This document shows, piece after piece, positions 31,025 to 39,787 of a stretch of DNA of 50,228 bases. Under the pieces are notes generated by a model, which saw only the letters and a list, made by a program, of their open reading frames with translations, was not told the origin of the DNA and made no database searches. Origin of the DNA: a virus; IMG/VR virus record IMGVR_UViG_3300050821_004815, positions 1-50,228 of that record. One strand, 5' to 3'. Position numbers and translations under genes: made by a program. Every line of letters begins with the position of its first letter. Within the stretch, counting starts at the first letter, position 1.

Positions 31025-31446
31025 TGCGCCCCTCCCTGCCAATATTGAAGGGCGTTCAGGATTTGCTGCGCTCCTATGGGGGGCGGCGTTCCGGCGCTCG
31101 TCGCACCCCGGGCGTCCTGCGCCGCCCTGATGTGCGCCATGATGCTCGGATCAGTTGGAATATAATTGGGATCCGACACGGGCGTCGTCGGCAATTTTTG
31201 AGTAAGAAAGCCGGTCTTTTTCTGCCAATCAATCGCATCGAGATTGGCGGGCGTGTAGTAGCCGCTCATGTTGTACGACTGAAAATCTTGATCGTGCGGC
31301 CTCGACGCCCATTGAGCCGGTCCCGCCGCCGCGCGTCGATCCTCGACATTCTGCGAACTGGGCATCTGTTGATAAGCGGGATTGATCTGGTCGCCGAGCA
31401 CCGGCTGCAGCGGTAAATTGCCGAAGATCCAATCTTGCCAGCTCAT
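31021..31446 (-). CDS. Late hypothetical protein
   Basis: 141 aa from ATG 31446, chosen because it overlaps the upstream TGA (ATGA); the longer frame is a shadow of the two membrane-protein genes. It opens SWQDWIFGNLPLQPVLGDQI and is polar with a helical C-terminus (IGAQQILNALQYWQGG). It lies between the lysis cassette and adaptor. Function unknown. Confidence 0.6.
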   Translation of the reverse strand: MSWQDWIFGNLPLQPVLGDQINPAYQQMPSSQNVEDRRAAAGPAQWASRPHDQDFQSYNMSGYYTPANLDAIDWQKKTGFLTQKLPTTPVSDPNYIPTDPSIMAHIRAAQDARGATSAGTPPPIGAQQILNALQYWQGGAQ

Positions 31447-31628
31447 ACGTACCCCATCAGCCACAAAATCAGAATGACGATCAAGATGACGCCAATCACG
31501 CCAATGCCCCGATTGCCGAAACCATAGCCGGGTTGCCAAGGCGCCCCGGTGTAGAAGTGCGGCCCGACCCCACCGAGCAGGACAAGGATCAAGATCACGA
31601 CGAGAACGATGCCGAGCGGACTGCTCAT
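31443..31628 (-). CDS. DUF3309-like two-TM protein, possible holin/pinholin
   Basis: 61 aa. Two hydrophobic helices (GIVLVVILILVLLGG and GVIGVILIVILILWLMGY) flank a short loop GPHFYTGAPWQPGYGFG. This is the layout of DUF3309 proteins, which are common in alphaproteobacteria. It is coupled by ATGA to both neighbours and sits two genes after the endolysin, so it could be a holin-type pore protein or a host-derived membrane protein. Confidence 0.65.
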   Translation of the reverse strand: MSSPLGIVLVVILILVLLGGVGPHFYTGAPWQPGYGFGNRGIGVIGVILIVILILWLMGYV

Positions 31629-31831
31629 TTGGGCGTCTCCCCGTTGCCGTTAGTGCGCCCCTTGCTGAACCAATACCCCATGATGATCGCGCTGCCACTG
31701 GGAATGGTGATCAACAATCGATCAATGATCTTCTGATTGTGGATGATCTCCATGCCGCACAGGACGAGAACGATCATCGAACCAACTGCCCAGATCACGG
31801 TGACGATGAGATCTGGGCGCAAGTTTTTCAT
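31625..31831 (-). CDS. Putative holin
   Basis: 68 aa. Two hydrophobic segments (IVTVIWAVGSMIVLVLCG and LLITIPSGSAIIMGYWF) with a short charged linker and a polar tail KGRTNGNGETPK. Size, topology and position directly after the endolysin gene (ATGA overlap) fit a class II holin. No sequence family is recognised. Confidence 0.65.
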   Translation of the reverse strand: MKNLRPDLIVTVIWAVGSMIVLVLCGMEIIHNQKIIDRLLITIPSGSAIIMGYWFSKGRTNGNGETPK

Positions 31832-32493
31832 GACGGTTCCGGCATCGCGGGCCCAGCGGGCAAGCCAGGAAGAGCGGCCTCCACCATCGGAACCGCCGCC
31901 GGAACTTGCTTCAAGGCCACTTTAAACTTGTGGTAATAACCAGCGATGGTGCTCGCTTTATCGGTGCCGTTAACAATCCGGCGCGCATTGACCGGGTCTT
32001 CGATATTCTTTGATTTCGACAAATATTTCGGCAGGCCGACACCAGTGAACCAGCCGTGGATCATGCCGTCGTAGGAGATCAGCGCCGAGGTTTGCGGGTG
32101 CAGCATCAGGTGTGGCTCAGGATAAATGTTGGCGTGGAGGCCATAACGATCCTTGAGGAATTGCTGGCCGTTTTTGTAGTTCGTGTCCCAGGTCAGCTGG
32201 ACGTGGCCGCGGCCATAATAGGCCACATTGTGCGGCGCGACCGGCTTGCCGTAAGACTTGCCCGCCCCCTTGCCGTATTCCTCGATGGGCTGCATGGTGT
32301 ACGCGGTTTCGTGGTAAAATGTCGCCAGCGCGTAGGCGAGCCACATCGTGCCGTCGTTCGGATTATTGGCCTCGAAATGCGTCTCCCACACTTCGAGCAG
32401 ATAATTCATCCCATCGACCTGAGATTGAGTCAGGTTGCCGTAAAATAGGTCTTTGCGAACTGCATCGAAGAAATGCTTGCGGTCGTAGGGCAT
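31828..32493 (-). CDS. Endolysin, glycoside hydrolase family 19
   Basis: 221 aa. LATFYHETAYTMQPIEEYG carries the GH19 catalytic Glu in H-E-T (E62), and AYYGRGHVQLTWDTNYKNG is the family signature. It hydrolyses peptidoglycan beta-1,4 links. The C-terminal 35 residues are a Pro/Ala-rich extension. There is no signal peptide, so it needs a holin, consistent with the two small membrane proteins downstream in the same coupled unit. Confidence 0.88.
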   Translation of the reverse strand: MPYDRKHFFDAVRKDLFYGNLTQSQVDGMNYLLEVWETHFEANNPNDGTMWLAYALATFYHETAYTMQPIEEYGKGAGKSYGKPVAPHNVAYYGRGHVQLTWDTNYKNGQQFLKDRYGLHANIYPEPHLMLHPQTSALISYDGMIHGWFTGVGLPKYLSKSKNIEDPVNARRIVNGTDKASTIAGYYHKFKVALKQVPAAVPMVEAALPGLPAGPAMPEPS

Positions 32494-32497
32494 CAGG

Positions 32498-33100
32498 TCA
32501 TCCTAATAAAGCGGGCGTCACCGGGAACGTCTGAATTTGACTCGCAGCCCACGGCGTGGGATTGAGCTGCGCCATCGAAGTCCAGTTCACGCCATCGTCA
32601 GACCATTGCGGCGTGAAAGACGTTGGCCCTTGGACGTAATTGACGTCCGGTCTGACCTGAATAGTGATCTCAACAATCGATAGAGCATTGCTCGCCCCGT
32701 AATCATACGCCCACCATTGAGGAGCCATGTTGGCCGACGCCCAGAACGTCGCTGGATCATTGTCGGTCGCCATGGAAGCGACGTAAGGGGCGCTATCGAA
32801 CGAACTGGCGCTTGCTGTTCCACCGCTGAACAACAACGGAACGCCTGCTGTCGTGCGAAATTGAACTTCCGCCAGCGATGCGTATCCCGTTGATTGCACC
32901 GCAGCGATATTGATCCGCCAATAGCGATGTCCCGTCGTCGCATTCCCGCCAGGAACGACGGAAGGCCCACCCTTGCCGGAACGATGCGGACGCGCCCGCA
33001 ACGGGCCAACTTCACGATTGGGGGTAAAAACCTCCCGAAACGCGAGCCCGCCCCGCTCCTCGTCATCGAAAAGACGGCGCCCCTTCCAATAATCCGACAT
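32498..33100 (-). CDS. Discoidin (F5/8 type C)-like carbohydrate-binding protein
   Basis: 200 aa from ATG 33100 (TGATG with the upstream gene). A charged N-terminal 60 residues precede HRYWRINIAAVQSTGYASLA, AEVQFRTTAGVPLLF and ATFWASANMAPQWWAYDYG, then IVEITIQVRPD and FTPQWSDDGVNW. This order is that of F5/8C galactose-binding folds. It may decorate the head, since it is encoded between capsid and lysis genes. Confidence 0.65.
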   Translation of the reverse strand: MSDYWKGRRLFDDEERGGLAFREVFTPNREVGPLRARPHRSGKGGPSVVPGGNATTGHRYWRINIAAVQSTGYASLAEVQFRTTAGVPLLFSGGTASASSFDSAPYVASMATDNDPATFWASANMAPQWWAYDYGASNALSIVEITIQVRPDVNYVQGPTSFTPQWSDDGVNWTSMAQLNPTPWAASQIQTFPVTPALLG

Positions 33101-33405
33101 CAGATCGATCCCTTCCAAATTCTCCAGGGATCGGCCTCATAGGAATTCCACCATTTGTCGAAGGCGTCGCAGTCGTAATAGAGACCGCGCCGGATTAGAT
33201 CCTCGACCACGATCATCGGCAAGCGGCCGAGCAGCTTCACCTCGCCGCTGTTCAGCATGATCTCGCGGTCGCGCGCGATGGAGTCGAGCACCGGCTCGAC
33301 GTCCATACGATGCTCGACGTGAAATCGGTCGGGCGAGGCGTCGTCGTAGATCGCCGTGCGCGTAAAGCCGTTACCGGCGGCGTATCGTCTCCGAGCCTCG
33401 CCCAT
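33100..33405 (-). CDS. Conserved head-region protein
   Basis: 101 aa. FTRTAIYDDASPDRFHVEHR, then DVEPVLDSIARDREIM, NSGEVKLLGRLPMIVVED and WWNSYEADPWRIWKG. It resembles small proteins that follow the capsid gene in SU10-like phages. Its role is unknown, possibly completion or assembly. The start has only a weak ribosome site. Confidence 0.65.
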   Translation of the reverse strand: MGEARRRYAAGNGFTRTAIYDDASPDRFHVEHRMDVEPVLDSIARDREIMLNSGEVKLLGRLPMIVVEDLIRRGLYYDCDAFDKWWNSYEADPWRIWKGSI

Positions 33406-33411
33406 CGGACA

Positions 33412-34389
33412 TCACTGCGCAATGCCGTTGAACAAGACATGCGCGAGTCCATTGCGGGTCTCGACGCCCCATTCGACCACAATCATGCGCGTCTCAGCGT
33501 CGCCTGTCCGCGCCATCAAGTATTGCCGAAAAGCGCGGAAGAACCCGAGCGCGGCGTAATCGGGATCGATCAGCAACCCGACATCGGGCGGCACCCAACG
33601 TGAAGGAATGCACTTCACCCGGCCGAAGTCCGTGGCGATCACGTCCACCGTCGAGACCACCTCGGTCTTGCCGACAAGAACCTGGGTGGTCGATCTACCA
33701 ACAAACGTACTAACCGTCCTCTTGGGCCCCGGGGGCACCACCCACAACGACGGCGACGCGCCATTGGTGTAAGCAAGCTGCATCGCATTCCCCAACATTT
33801 CTTCTGTCAGGGTTACCGGCGTCCCGGGCGCAGCGAAGGCTGCGTATTGAGTCGCCGGCAGCGTGCCGGGAGTGTCGGGCGAGACCGCGCCGCCTGGGCC
33901 CGAGCCGCCCTTCGCAACCGCCGTGGCGATAGCGTGGGTCAGCGACTCGGTCACCCGCGCCGTGGTGCCGTCGACACCGTCGTTGCGCGCCTGGCGCGAA
34001 CACACCGCCGTCTCCATGTCAGACTTGAGTACTTTCGACGCCATTGCCATCTGGTGCGCCATTTCCGAGCTTTTGCCCGCGGCGTCGCTCTCCTCTTGCG
34101 AACCTGACACGGTGGCGTCGCGCTCGGAGATCTGGGTCGCGTTCTGCATCCTGATGGTCGGCTGAGCCGGCGCATTGGCGAGCAGAAAACCTTCGACCTG
34201 GGCGTTGTTGGGATTGACGTTCGGCAGATGCTCGGTCTGCCAGTCGAAGAACCTATTCTTGACGTTGCGCCTTCGAATCGCGCTCATCACCGGCGTGTCG
34301 AAGGGGTCGATGTTGTAGATGGCGTTGGACAAATCTTCTCTGTTGCCTACCGCCATATAGGTGGTGAAGGCATTGGTAACCTTAGCCAA
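33412..34389 (-). CDS. Major capsid protein, SU10/DUF5309 type
   Basis: 325 aa. The N-terminus TNAFTTYMAVGNREDLSNAI, then NIDPFDTPVMSAI, RFFDWQTEHLPN and RDATVSGSQEESDAAGKSSEM, is diagnostic of the SU10-type (DUF5309) HK97-fold capsid family. The C-terminus has VDVIATDFGRVKCIPSRWV. The start is TTG (GGGAGA upstream), unusual for the most abundant virion protein. It lies directly downstream of the scaffold-like gene, as expected. Confidence 0.88.
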   Translation of the reverse strand: MAKVTNAFTTYMAVGNREDLSNAIYNIDPFDTPVMSAIRRRNVKNRFFDWQTEHLPNVNPNNAQVEGFLLANAPAQPTIRMQNATQISERDATVSGSQEESDAAGKSSEMAHQMAMASKVLKSDMETAVCSRQARNDGVDGTTARVTESLTHAIATAVAKGGSGPGGAVSPDTPGTLPATQYAAFAAPGTPVTLTEEMLGNAMQLAYTNGASPSLWVVPPGPKRTVSTFVGRSTTQVLVGKTEVVSTVDVIATDFGRVKCIPSRWVPPDVGLLIDPDYAALGFFRAFRQYLMARTGDAETRMIVVEWGVETRNGLAHVLFNGIAQ

Positions 34390-34404
34390 GGGAATTCTCC
34401 CGGG

Positions 34405-35634
34405 TTAGAGCAATCGTCGGAACACTTGTGCGGTGTCGTCCAGCGACCCGCTGCTCGCCTGTCGGCGAAGTGCTTCGTCGAGCCCTCTCCGCTGCCCATT
34501 CCCGTTTAAGGGTGTAGCGGCGCCGGGAAGTAGCGTTCGACCTTTGCCGGGGATGACAGCTCGGGGTCGAGCCGCCATCATCCTGTCGTACCTACTGGCC
34601 TTCAACAGGACGGTTAACATCCTGGGGTCATAGACCGTGGCCACTTCATACTCGCTGAAACCCGCATTCGCTGCGGTGCGCCGCATCGAATTCAAGTTCT
34701 TCTTCAGCGTCGGTTCGTCAGGGATTTTGTTGTCCATGACGAATTTACTGAAACCATCTACTGCGTATTTCTGAACTTGTCGATCACGCTCCTGCTGAGC
34801 CTGGGCCTCGCGCTCGGCCCGGGCCTGGCGAGACGCCGCAAGCTTGGTGTAGATCGTCTGAAAAACCTTCTGCTGAGCGTGGGCGTTTTGCGGATCGACC
34901 GCAAACAACTGATCCCAATTAGGCTCTTGCGGAAGCATGTTGGCGACATCTTCCTCATAGTCCTGCCGCGCCTTGTTCCACTGCCCCCAACTGGCCTGTA
35001 AATAACCCCGATTAGCTTCAAGTTCCTGGCTGAACTGGTTGAGCTGAGCCAGGCGCTTGTGAAAGGTCTTCTCACGCGTATAGCCGCGCAAAGCCTCCTC
35101 GACGGTGACATGGAACGTCTCGCCGTCCGCGGTTACCTCGAAGGTCGAGGCGTCGCGCTCGGATGACCCTTCGGACACTCGCCCGTCGCCCTCGGCCGCG
35201 ACGCGCTCGTCTGGCCCCGGAAGGTCGTCGCCTTCGGCGGCGATGGCCCAGATGTCTTCCGGCTCATCCTCGGCTCCTGAGTGTCCTTCGTCGGCGGCGG
35301 CATCATCGCGCTCCGCGGCGTCGGAGCGACGTCGTTGGCGACCCGACCGCTCATCTTCGGCGGGCGCGCGGCGGGCGCGTGCCCGACCTTCGCCGTCATC
35401 CCTCTCTTGTACCCGACCATCTGCAGCTTCCCTTTCCAGCGCGCGAAGCCTCGAATCGTCGCCACCGTCGCGCGTGTCTCCGGTGAGCGGATCACCCTCG
35501 ATTGGGCGAGGAGCAAACATCGGTTCCGGGTTAGCGGTCTCGTTGACCGGATTGCCGCGCCGGTCGACCGGCACAGATTTCGGCGCAACCTCATTCGAGA
35601 AAGCCGCTACAGCCTCGTCATAGCCTTCCGGCAT
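34405..35634 (-). CDS. Putative scaffolding protein
   Basis: 409 aa from ATG 35634 (AGAGGAAATC upstream). Residues ~45-165 are extremely rich in Asp/Glu/Arg/Ala and disordered. Then ASTFEVTADGETFHVTVEEA forms a short domain, and the rest is helical coiled coil (TKLAASRQARAEREAQAQQE) with a C-terminal basic helix. Charge pattern, coil and position between portal and capsid match phage scaffolds. Confidence 0.75.
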   Translation of the reverse strand: MPEGYDEAVAAFSNEVAPKSVPVDRRGNPVNETANPEPMFAPRPIEGDPLTGDTRDGGDDSRLRALEREAADGRVQERDDGEGRARARRAPAEDERSGRQRRRSDAAERDDAAADEGHSGAEDEPEDIWAIAAEGDDLPGPDERVAAEGDGRVSEGSSERDASTFEVTADGETFHVTVEEALRGYTREKTFHKRLAQLNQFSQELEANRGYLQASWGQWNKARQDYEEDVANMLPQEPNWDQLFAVDPQNAHAQQKVFQTIYTKLAASRQARAEREAQAQQERDRQVQKYAVDGFSKFVMDNKIPDEPTLKKNLNSMRRTAANAGFSEYEVATVYDPRMLTVLLKASRYDRMMAARPRAVIPGKGRTLLPGAATPLNGNGQRRGLDEALRRQASSGSLDDTAQVFRRLL

Positions 35635-35887
35635 GATTTCCTCTCTGCGCCATTGTCTGGCTGGCAATCAGGCTATCGAGCATGCGCGGAATCGCTTCGA
35701 GCGCGATCAGCTGAGCGCGCAACGTCCGCATCTGCTCGATGTCTGTCTTGGGATCAAGAAGCTCGCCGTACCATTGCCTCTGCAGGATCCCGCAAACGAC
35801 CGAAAAGGCTCGATTGGCCTTCAGACCTTCGGCCTCCCTGGCGATCTCCTTGACAACCTGCGGATCGCTTTTCGGGATGTCGTTCAT
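35618..35887 (-). CDS. Small helical head-assembly-region protein
   Basis: 89 aa. DPQVVKEIAREAEGLKANRA, then FSVVCGILQRQWYGELLD and MRTLRAQLIALEAIPRMLDS. All-helical with a conserved-looking 'RQWYGELLD'. It overlaps the portal stop and the scaffold start (17 bases), as small proteins in SU10-like head modules do. Function unknown. Confidence 0.65.
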   Translation of the reverse strand: MNDIPKSDPQVVKEIAREAEGLKANRAFSVVCGILQRQWYGELLDPKTDIEQMRTLRAQLIALEAIPRMLDSLIASQTMAQRGNHAGRL

Positions 35888-38709
35888 GGCGCCAGTCTCG
35901 GCTTCATCTTGGCTAACTGTTGCTGGTTCTGCAGCGTCGCCGCGGTGGTCAGGGCGTCATGATCGCGGTCGAGCGCGTTCTCCTGGCTTTCGTGCGCGTG
36001 ATCAGCGTCGGCGGTCAGCGCGCCGGCGACGATCTGCGCCCCCTTGACCGCGTGTCCGGTCATCGCCTGGTGATGACGCGCCGCCATGTCGGTCATCGCC
36101 TGAACATGCTGCGAACCGATCTGGTGCATCTTCTGCATGTGCTGCGAGGCGATCTGCGCTGCGTGCAGCTGCGCCTGGTTGATTGCCTGCTGATGCTGCC
36201 GCGCGCTGTCGTCGGAGCTCTGTTGCTGTTGCGCCACGTCGAGCTGATTTTGCGTGTCGGCCTGGTCGCTGTCCGATTGGCTCTTCATCAACGTCGCGCC
36301 AAGCTGCCCGAGCTTGGTGATGTGGTCGACATGCGCTTTCTTGGCGTCGACCTGCAATTTGCCCATTTCGTATTGGGTTTTAGCCGTGAGCTCTTGATGA
36401 CGCAGCGTCTGCTCGGACAGCAGTTTCTTGGTGTCGAAGTTTTGCTGGCCGGCCGCCTTAGCGGCCTCCATCCGGACTTTCTCCATCTGAGCTTGCGCCG
36501 CGATCAGCATCGGATCCGGCGGCTTCGGCGCGTTCTGGATCGCCATCATTTGCTGCGGCGTCGGCGTCTTAAAGTAGCGCCCGACGTTCTTCACGTTGGC
36601 CAGCGCCAGCATATCGGTGATGGTGTTAAGCATTTCTGGGATGCCGCACACCGGGTTGGAAAGACCGTAAGTTTGGACGATCAGCTGCTGGTCCTGTTTG
36701 ATCTGATTGAGCGCCAGCATGCGCGTCAAATCCGAGCCCTTGCCAAGATTGGCGTTCACCTCAACCGCCATCGAGGCGTCGAAAGTGCTGGTGTCGTAGG
36801 GGATGTACTTGCCGCGAATCTTGAGCGTGCGTTGCTGATTGGGGTTTTCGCAGATCTCGTTGTACAAGCCGGAGAACAAGTCCTTGAATCCGGTCTCGCA
36901 GAGAACCCGGGCTACAAGCTCAATACGTTCCTGCGCGCCATTGATGACCGCTTCGACCCCGATCATCGTGGAACTTTGCAATGCCTTGGGATCGAGGCCT
37001 TTCGCGGCATCGCTGAGACCCGTGCGACGCTGCAGCGTCTCGTTCAGCATCTGAAGGACCGGCAACGCTTGCTGGCCGAGGAACGGCGTGTTGGTGAACA
37101 GGACCGACTCGGCCGGGTTGCCGCGGGTGCGGATGACGGCGCCTAAATCATCGTTGAGTGCGTCATCGACAGTCACCATCAGCTCGTTGATGACCGTTTT
37201 TGGATTGATCGCCTCGGCCGCGCTATCGAGGATCGCGCGGGTCATATTGGTCTTAATTCTCTGTATATCTTCAGTATAATCAGCCAGACTATCGCCAACG
37301 ATGGTGTGACTCACCGGGTCGCAAGAGAACAGGGCGAACTTGATCCGATTGGCTTCTTCATCAGCGACGATCTGTTGATCTTCGCCCATGGTGCAGATGT
37401 AGCGAAGCTCGGGCGAGCCATCGCCGTCCTTATCGATCTTGATGTACCACTCGCCATATTTCACCCCGTCACCGATGCGAGTGCCCATGAAGCGCGCGGC
37501 GTTGCGCAGCTGGGGCTCGACGGTGAAGGCGCTCTCCGAGGTCTGGATGTGCTCCAGGCATAAATCGCGGTCGTAGCCCATAGCGATCAGCTGATCGACC
37601 GGGACAATTCGCTCATGGCCGACAATCCGGCTGTCGCGAAAAGTTCTCGCATACCTATCGAGCCGCATTTCCTCCGGAGGCACGCCGGCGACCTTGATGA
37701 TCGGCTTCGATTCTTCGAACTCGATCACGCAATGGTCGAATACCGGTGGAGGCGGCTGCATCAATGACGGCGGCAGAGGCGGCGGCGCGGCCCCGGCCAT
37801 AGCGCCAGGAGGTGGACCAGGGGGCTGCGGGCCAGTCCCTTGGCCAGCGGCGCCTGGAGGCGGCATTGGACCAGGCGGGGGAGCTCCCGCGCGCGGCGGG
37901 GCTGCGCCGGTCGGCGCCGGCATGGGCATGCCCGGGGTGGGCGGCGGACCTCCGGGCGGTCCCTGCGCCGCAGCCATGCCCGTGGGAGGAGCGGGAGGCG
38001 GCGCAGGGGGTGCTGCGCTGGGAGGCGGCGCAGTCGGAATCTGAGGCGGCGGTTGCTTGACCGGCTTGCCGACCGAGATCAGCCTGGCTTCCGGCTCTTC
38101 CGACAGCATCATCTGGATCTGGTCGGCGGTGACGTTCAAGAACGTCTTGCGCTTCGTCTCCTTATGGTCGTCGGTCCACCACTTAACAAACCCGGTCTTT
38201 ACCGTAAGCGCGTCTTTGAAACAGCCATAGAGGATCAAAAACCCGGGATTATCGTTCCAAAAACTGTAATTGACATAATCGGTGGCTTGCTCGGCCTCAT
38301 CGACCTCTTCCTGGGTCCGCGGCACCAGAAACACCGGGGCCTCCGACGCGCCGAACAGGCGAATCAGGCTCGGGATCATCATCATCACCGCATCGCGCAC
38401 GTCGGTGGAGACGTAGGTCGAGCGATTGGGTGAGTTGGTGTTGTCCTTATTGAGGATCTCGCCCAGCGTAGCGTTGGGATCCTCGCCAATGTAAGGTTGA
38501 CCAGGGTTGTAGGGGCCTATCCAAGGCTCCATGCCATAGTAATAAAGTTGAGCGTTCTGTCTATCTACGCATAAGAACGAAGTCTCGTAATCGCGAGAGT
38601 CGCTCATCATAGCGCGAACGTAATGTTTATACGACTCTGGATCTTTAGGATCGTAGGCGGCTGTGCTGGCCGGATTACTATCTTTTTGGTGATAGAAAAG
38701 GCGTTCCAT
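35884..38709 (-). CDS. Portal protein with Pro-rich insertion
   Basis: 941 aa, longer than the usual ~700. It starts with ESYKHYVRAMMSDSRDYETS, YYYGMEPW and RDAVMMMIPSLIRLFGASEA. A Pro/Gly/Ala-rich insertion of about 110 residues follows (~215-330). The core continues with FDHCVIEFEESKPIIKVAGV, ALFSCDPVSHTIVGDSLADY, MLNETLQRRTGLSDAAKGL and then a long Gln/His-rich C-terminal coil. Core phrases fit the P22/SU10-type portal that forms the dodecameric DNA gate. The insertion lies inside the structural domain, so it should form a surface loop. Confidence 0.85.
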   Translation of the reverse strand: MERLFYHQKDSNPASTAAYDPKDPESYKHYVRAMMSDSRDYETSFLCVDRQNAQLYYYGMEPWIGPYNPGQPYIGEDPNATLGEILNKDNTNSPNRSTYVSTDVRDAVMMMIPSLIRLFGASEAPVFLVPRTQEEVDEAEQATDYVNYSFWNDNPGFLILYGCFKDALTVKTGFVKWWTDDHKETKRKTFLNVTADQIQMMLSEEPEARLISVGKPVKQPPPQIPTAPPPSAAPPAPPPAPPTGMAAAQGPPGGPPPTPGMPMPAPTGAAPPRAGAPPPGPMPPPGAAGQGTGPQPPGPPPGAMAGAAPPPLPPSLMQPPPPVFDHCVIEFEESKPIIKVAGVPPEEMRLDRYARTFRDSRIVGHERIVPVDQLIAMGYDRDLCLEHIQTSESAFTVEPQLRNAARFMGTRIGDGVKYGEWYIKIDKDGDGSPELRYICTMGEDQQIVADEEANRIKFALFSCDPVSHTIVGDSLADYTEDIQRIKTNMTRAILDSAAEAINPKTVINELMVTVDDALNDDLGAVIRTRGNPAESVLFTNTPFLGQQALPVLQMLNETLQRRTGLSDAAKGLDPKALQSSTMIGVEAVINGAQERIELVARVLCETGFKDLFSGLYNEICENPNQQRTLKIRGKYIPYDTSTFDASMAVEVNANLGKGSDLTRMLALNQIKQDQQLIVQTYGLSNPVCGIPEMLNTITDMLALANVKNVGRYFKTPTPQQMMAIQNAPKPPDPMLIAAQAQMEKVRMEAAKAAGQQNFDTKKLLSEQTLRHQELTAKTQYEMGKLQVDAKKAHVDHITKLGQLGATLMKSQSDSDQADTQNQLDVAQQQQSSDDSARQHQQAINQAQLHAAQIASQHMQKMHQIGSQHVQAMTDMAARHHQAMTGHAVKGAQIVAGALTADADHAHESQENALDRDHDALTTAATLQNQQQLAKMKPRLAP

Positions 38710-38745
38710 CGCCCTCGCCCATTATCCGCGCACCCGGCGAGGGTT

Positions 38746-39078
38746 CTAGCGCAATCCGTGCTTTCTTGACCAGAGGGCTTGTTTGGCCCGGTCGCGCTCC
38801 CACAACCACATGGGCGGCGCGACCGGGCCGATAAAGTCGGGAGCGGAGCGCCAAAGCGCTTCGAGCTCGGCTTGAGTTAACCGTTCAGCGTTTCGGCTGC
38901 GCGGTCGGGGGCAAACCTTGGCCCGGGCGGGGTGGGGCCGATCCTGGCGGCCGGTTGCCAGGGTGAGGCTGACCGGCGACTGGTGGCCGAGGCAAGGGCT
39001 GGCCTGCGGTTGGAGGTCGCTGACCGGGCTGCGGCGGCTGCGGCAGACCTTGGTCGGGGTGCTCTTCGCCAACGCCAT
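38746..39078 (-). CDS. Small protein in a frame overlapping the Pro-rich gene; start uncertain
   Basis: The last ~47 codons (LTQAELEALWRSAPDFIGPV, then MWLWERDRAKQALWSRK) look like real coding sequence. No ATG/GTG/TTG starts it after the neighbour's stop at 38885. The nearest in-frame ATG (39078) would overlap the neighbour by ~190 bases. A +1 frameshift at the neighbour's end (CCG AAA CGC TGA) or a sequence indel would instead fuse the two. Confidence 0.35.
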   Translation of the reverse strand: MALAKSTPTKVCRSRRSPVSDLQPQASPCLGHQSPVSLTLATGRQDRPHPARAKVCPRPRSRNAERLTQAELEALWRSAPDFIGPVAPPMWLWERDRAKQALWSRKHGLR

Positions 39079-39559
39079 AATCCGGATCGACCGGCCCGCC
39101 TTCAGGCACGTCGACCACGATGTAGCGCATCGTCTTATGGCCAGTCGAACTGATGATCGCCGCCAGCACAATCGCCTTGCCTTCGGGAACACCCGGGATC
39201 TCTAGCGGCGGCCACACCGTGCCAGGCGGCGGATCAGTCGGCGGCAGCGGCTGGCCAGCGACCGGAGGCAGACCGACATCAGGGTGCTCGGGATCAAGCG
39301 GCCAGACGGGAAGCTGACCAGCATCTGTGCCCTCGTCAACGCCATAGTCGGGATCGGTCGGACGGCCAGGGCGCGCCGGCAAATGGCCGGGATGGCCGGG
39401 AGCGCCAGGAAAACCAGGGAGGCCATGCGAGGGATGCTCGCCGCCGCCGACGCCCCAGCTGGGATCGACAGGTCGGCCGGGTCGGCCGCCAGGGAGTCCT
39501 TGATCGGGATGGGCGCCCTGATCAACCGGTTGGATCCAAGCCATAAATCCTTGTGGCAT
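38885..39559 (-). CDS. Pro/Gly-rich repeat protein
   Basis: 224 aa, GGAGG before ATG. Low complexity with three or four units like GRPVDPSWGVGGGEHPSHGLP, varied as RPTDPDYGVDEGTDAGQLP and GPVDPDYGVGEEHPDQGLP. In the middle sits a short ordered segment, AIVLAAIISSTGHKTMRYIV. It looks like an extended structural or decoration protein. It lies between terminase and portal genes. Confidence 0.6.
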   Translation of the reverse strand: MPQGFMAWIQPVDQGAHPDQGLPGGRPGRPVDPSWGVGGGEHPSHGLPGFPGAPGHPGHLPARPGRPTDPDYGVDEGTDAGQLPVWPLDPEHPDVGLPPVAGQPLPPTDPPPGTVWPPLEIPGVPEGKAIVLAAIISSTGHKTMRYIVVDVPEGGPVDPDYGVGEEHPDQGLPQPPQPGQRPPTAGQPLPRPPVAGQPHPGNRPPGSAPPRPGQGLPPTAQPKR

Positions 39560-39611
39560 CGTGTTCCTCCAAAGTTAGACGTTTCAGGCGTACGCCACAT
39601 TTATGACAAGC

Positions 39612-39776
39612 TCAACGGCGCGGCGTCTCGTTGGCCCTTTCCAACGCGTCAACTCCCTCTTGCGCCGCGTCAGCGACGATCAACCATTCGGCTCGGCCGC
39701 CACGATTAGCCTTCTCGCGCGCCAAGGTGACGAGCAGCTGCATCAAGAGCTCGGGTTCATCCATGCCGGCATGCAT
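39612..39776 (-). CDS. Small helical hypothetical protein
   Basis: 54 aa from ATG 39776; ATG 39764 is also possible. DEPELLMQLLVTLAREKANR, then AEWLIVADAAQEGVDALERA. The earlier part of the frame lies inside the neighbouring gene and is not needed. Function unknown. Confidence 0.5.
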   Translation of the reverse strand: MHAGMDEPELLMQLLVTLAREKANRGGRAEWLIVADAAQEGVDALERANETPRR

Positions 39777-39787
39777 GTCGAGGCTCT

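Noticed and set aside
35920-37146. A 408-codon plus-strand ORF opposite the portal gene
   Set aside because: It is the antisense of a GC-rich coding region with third-position bias; it lacks a ribosome site and sensible domains.
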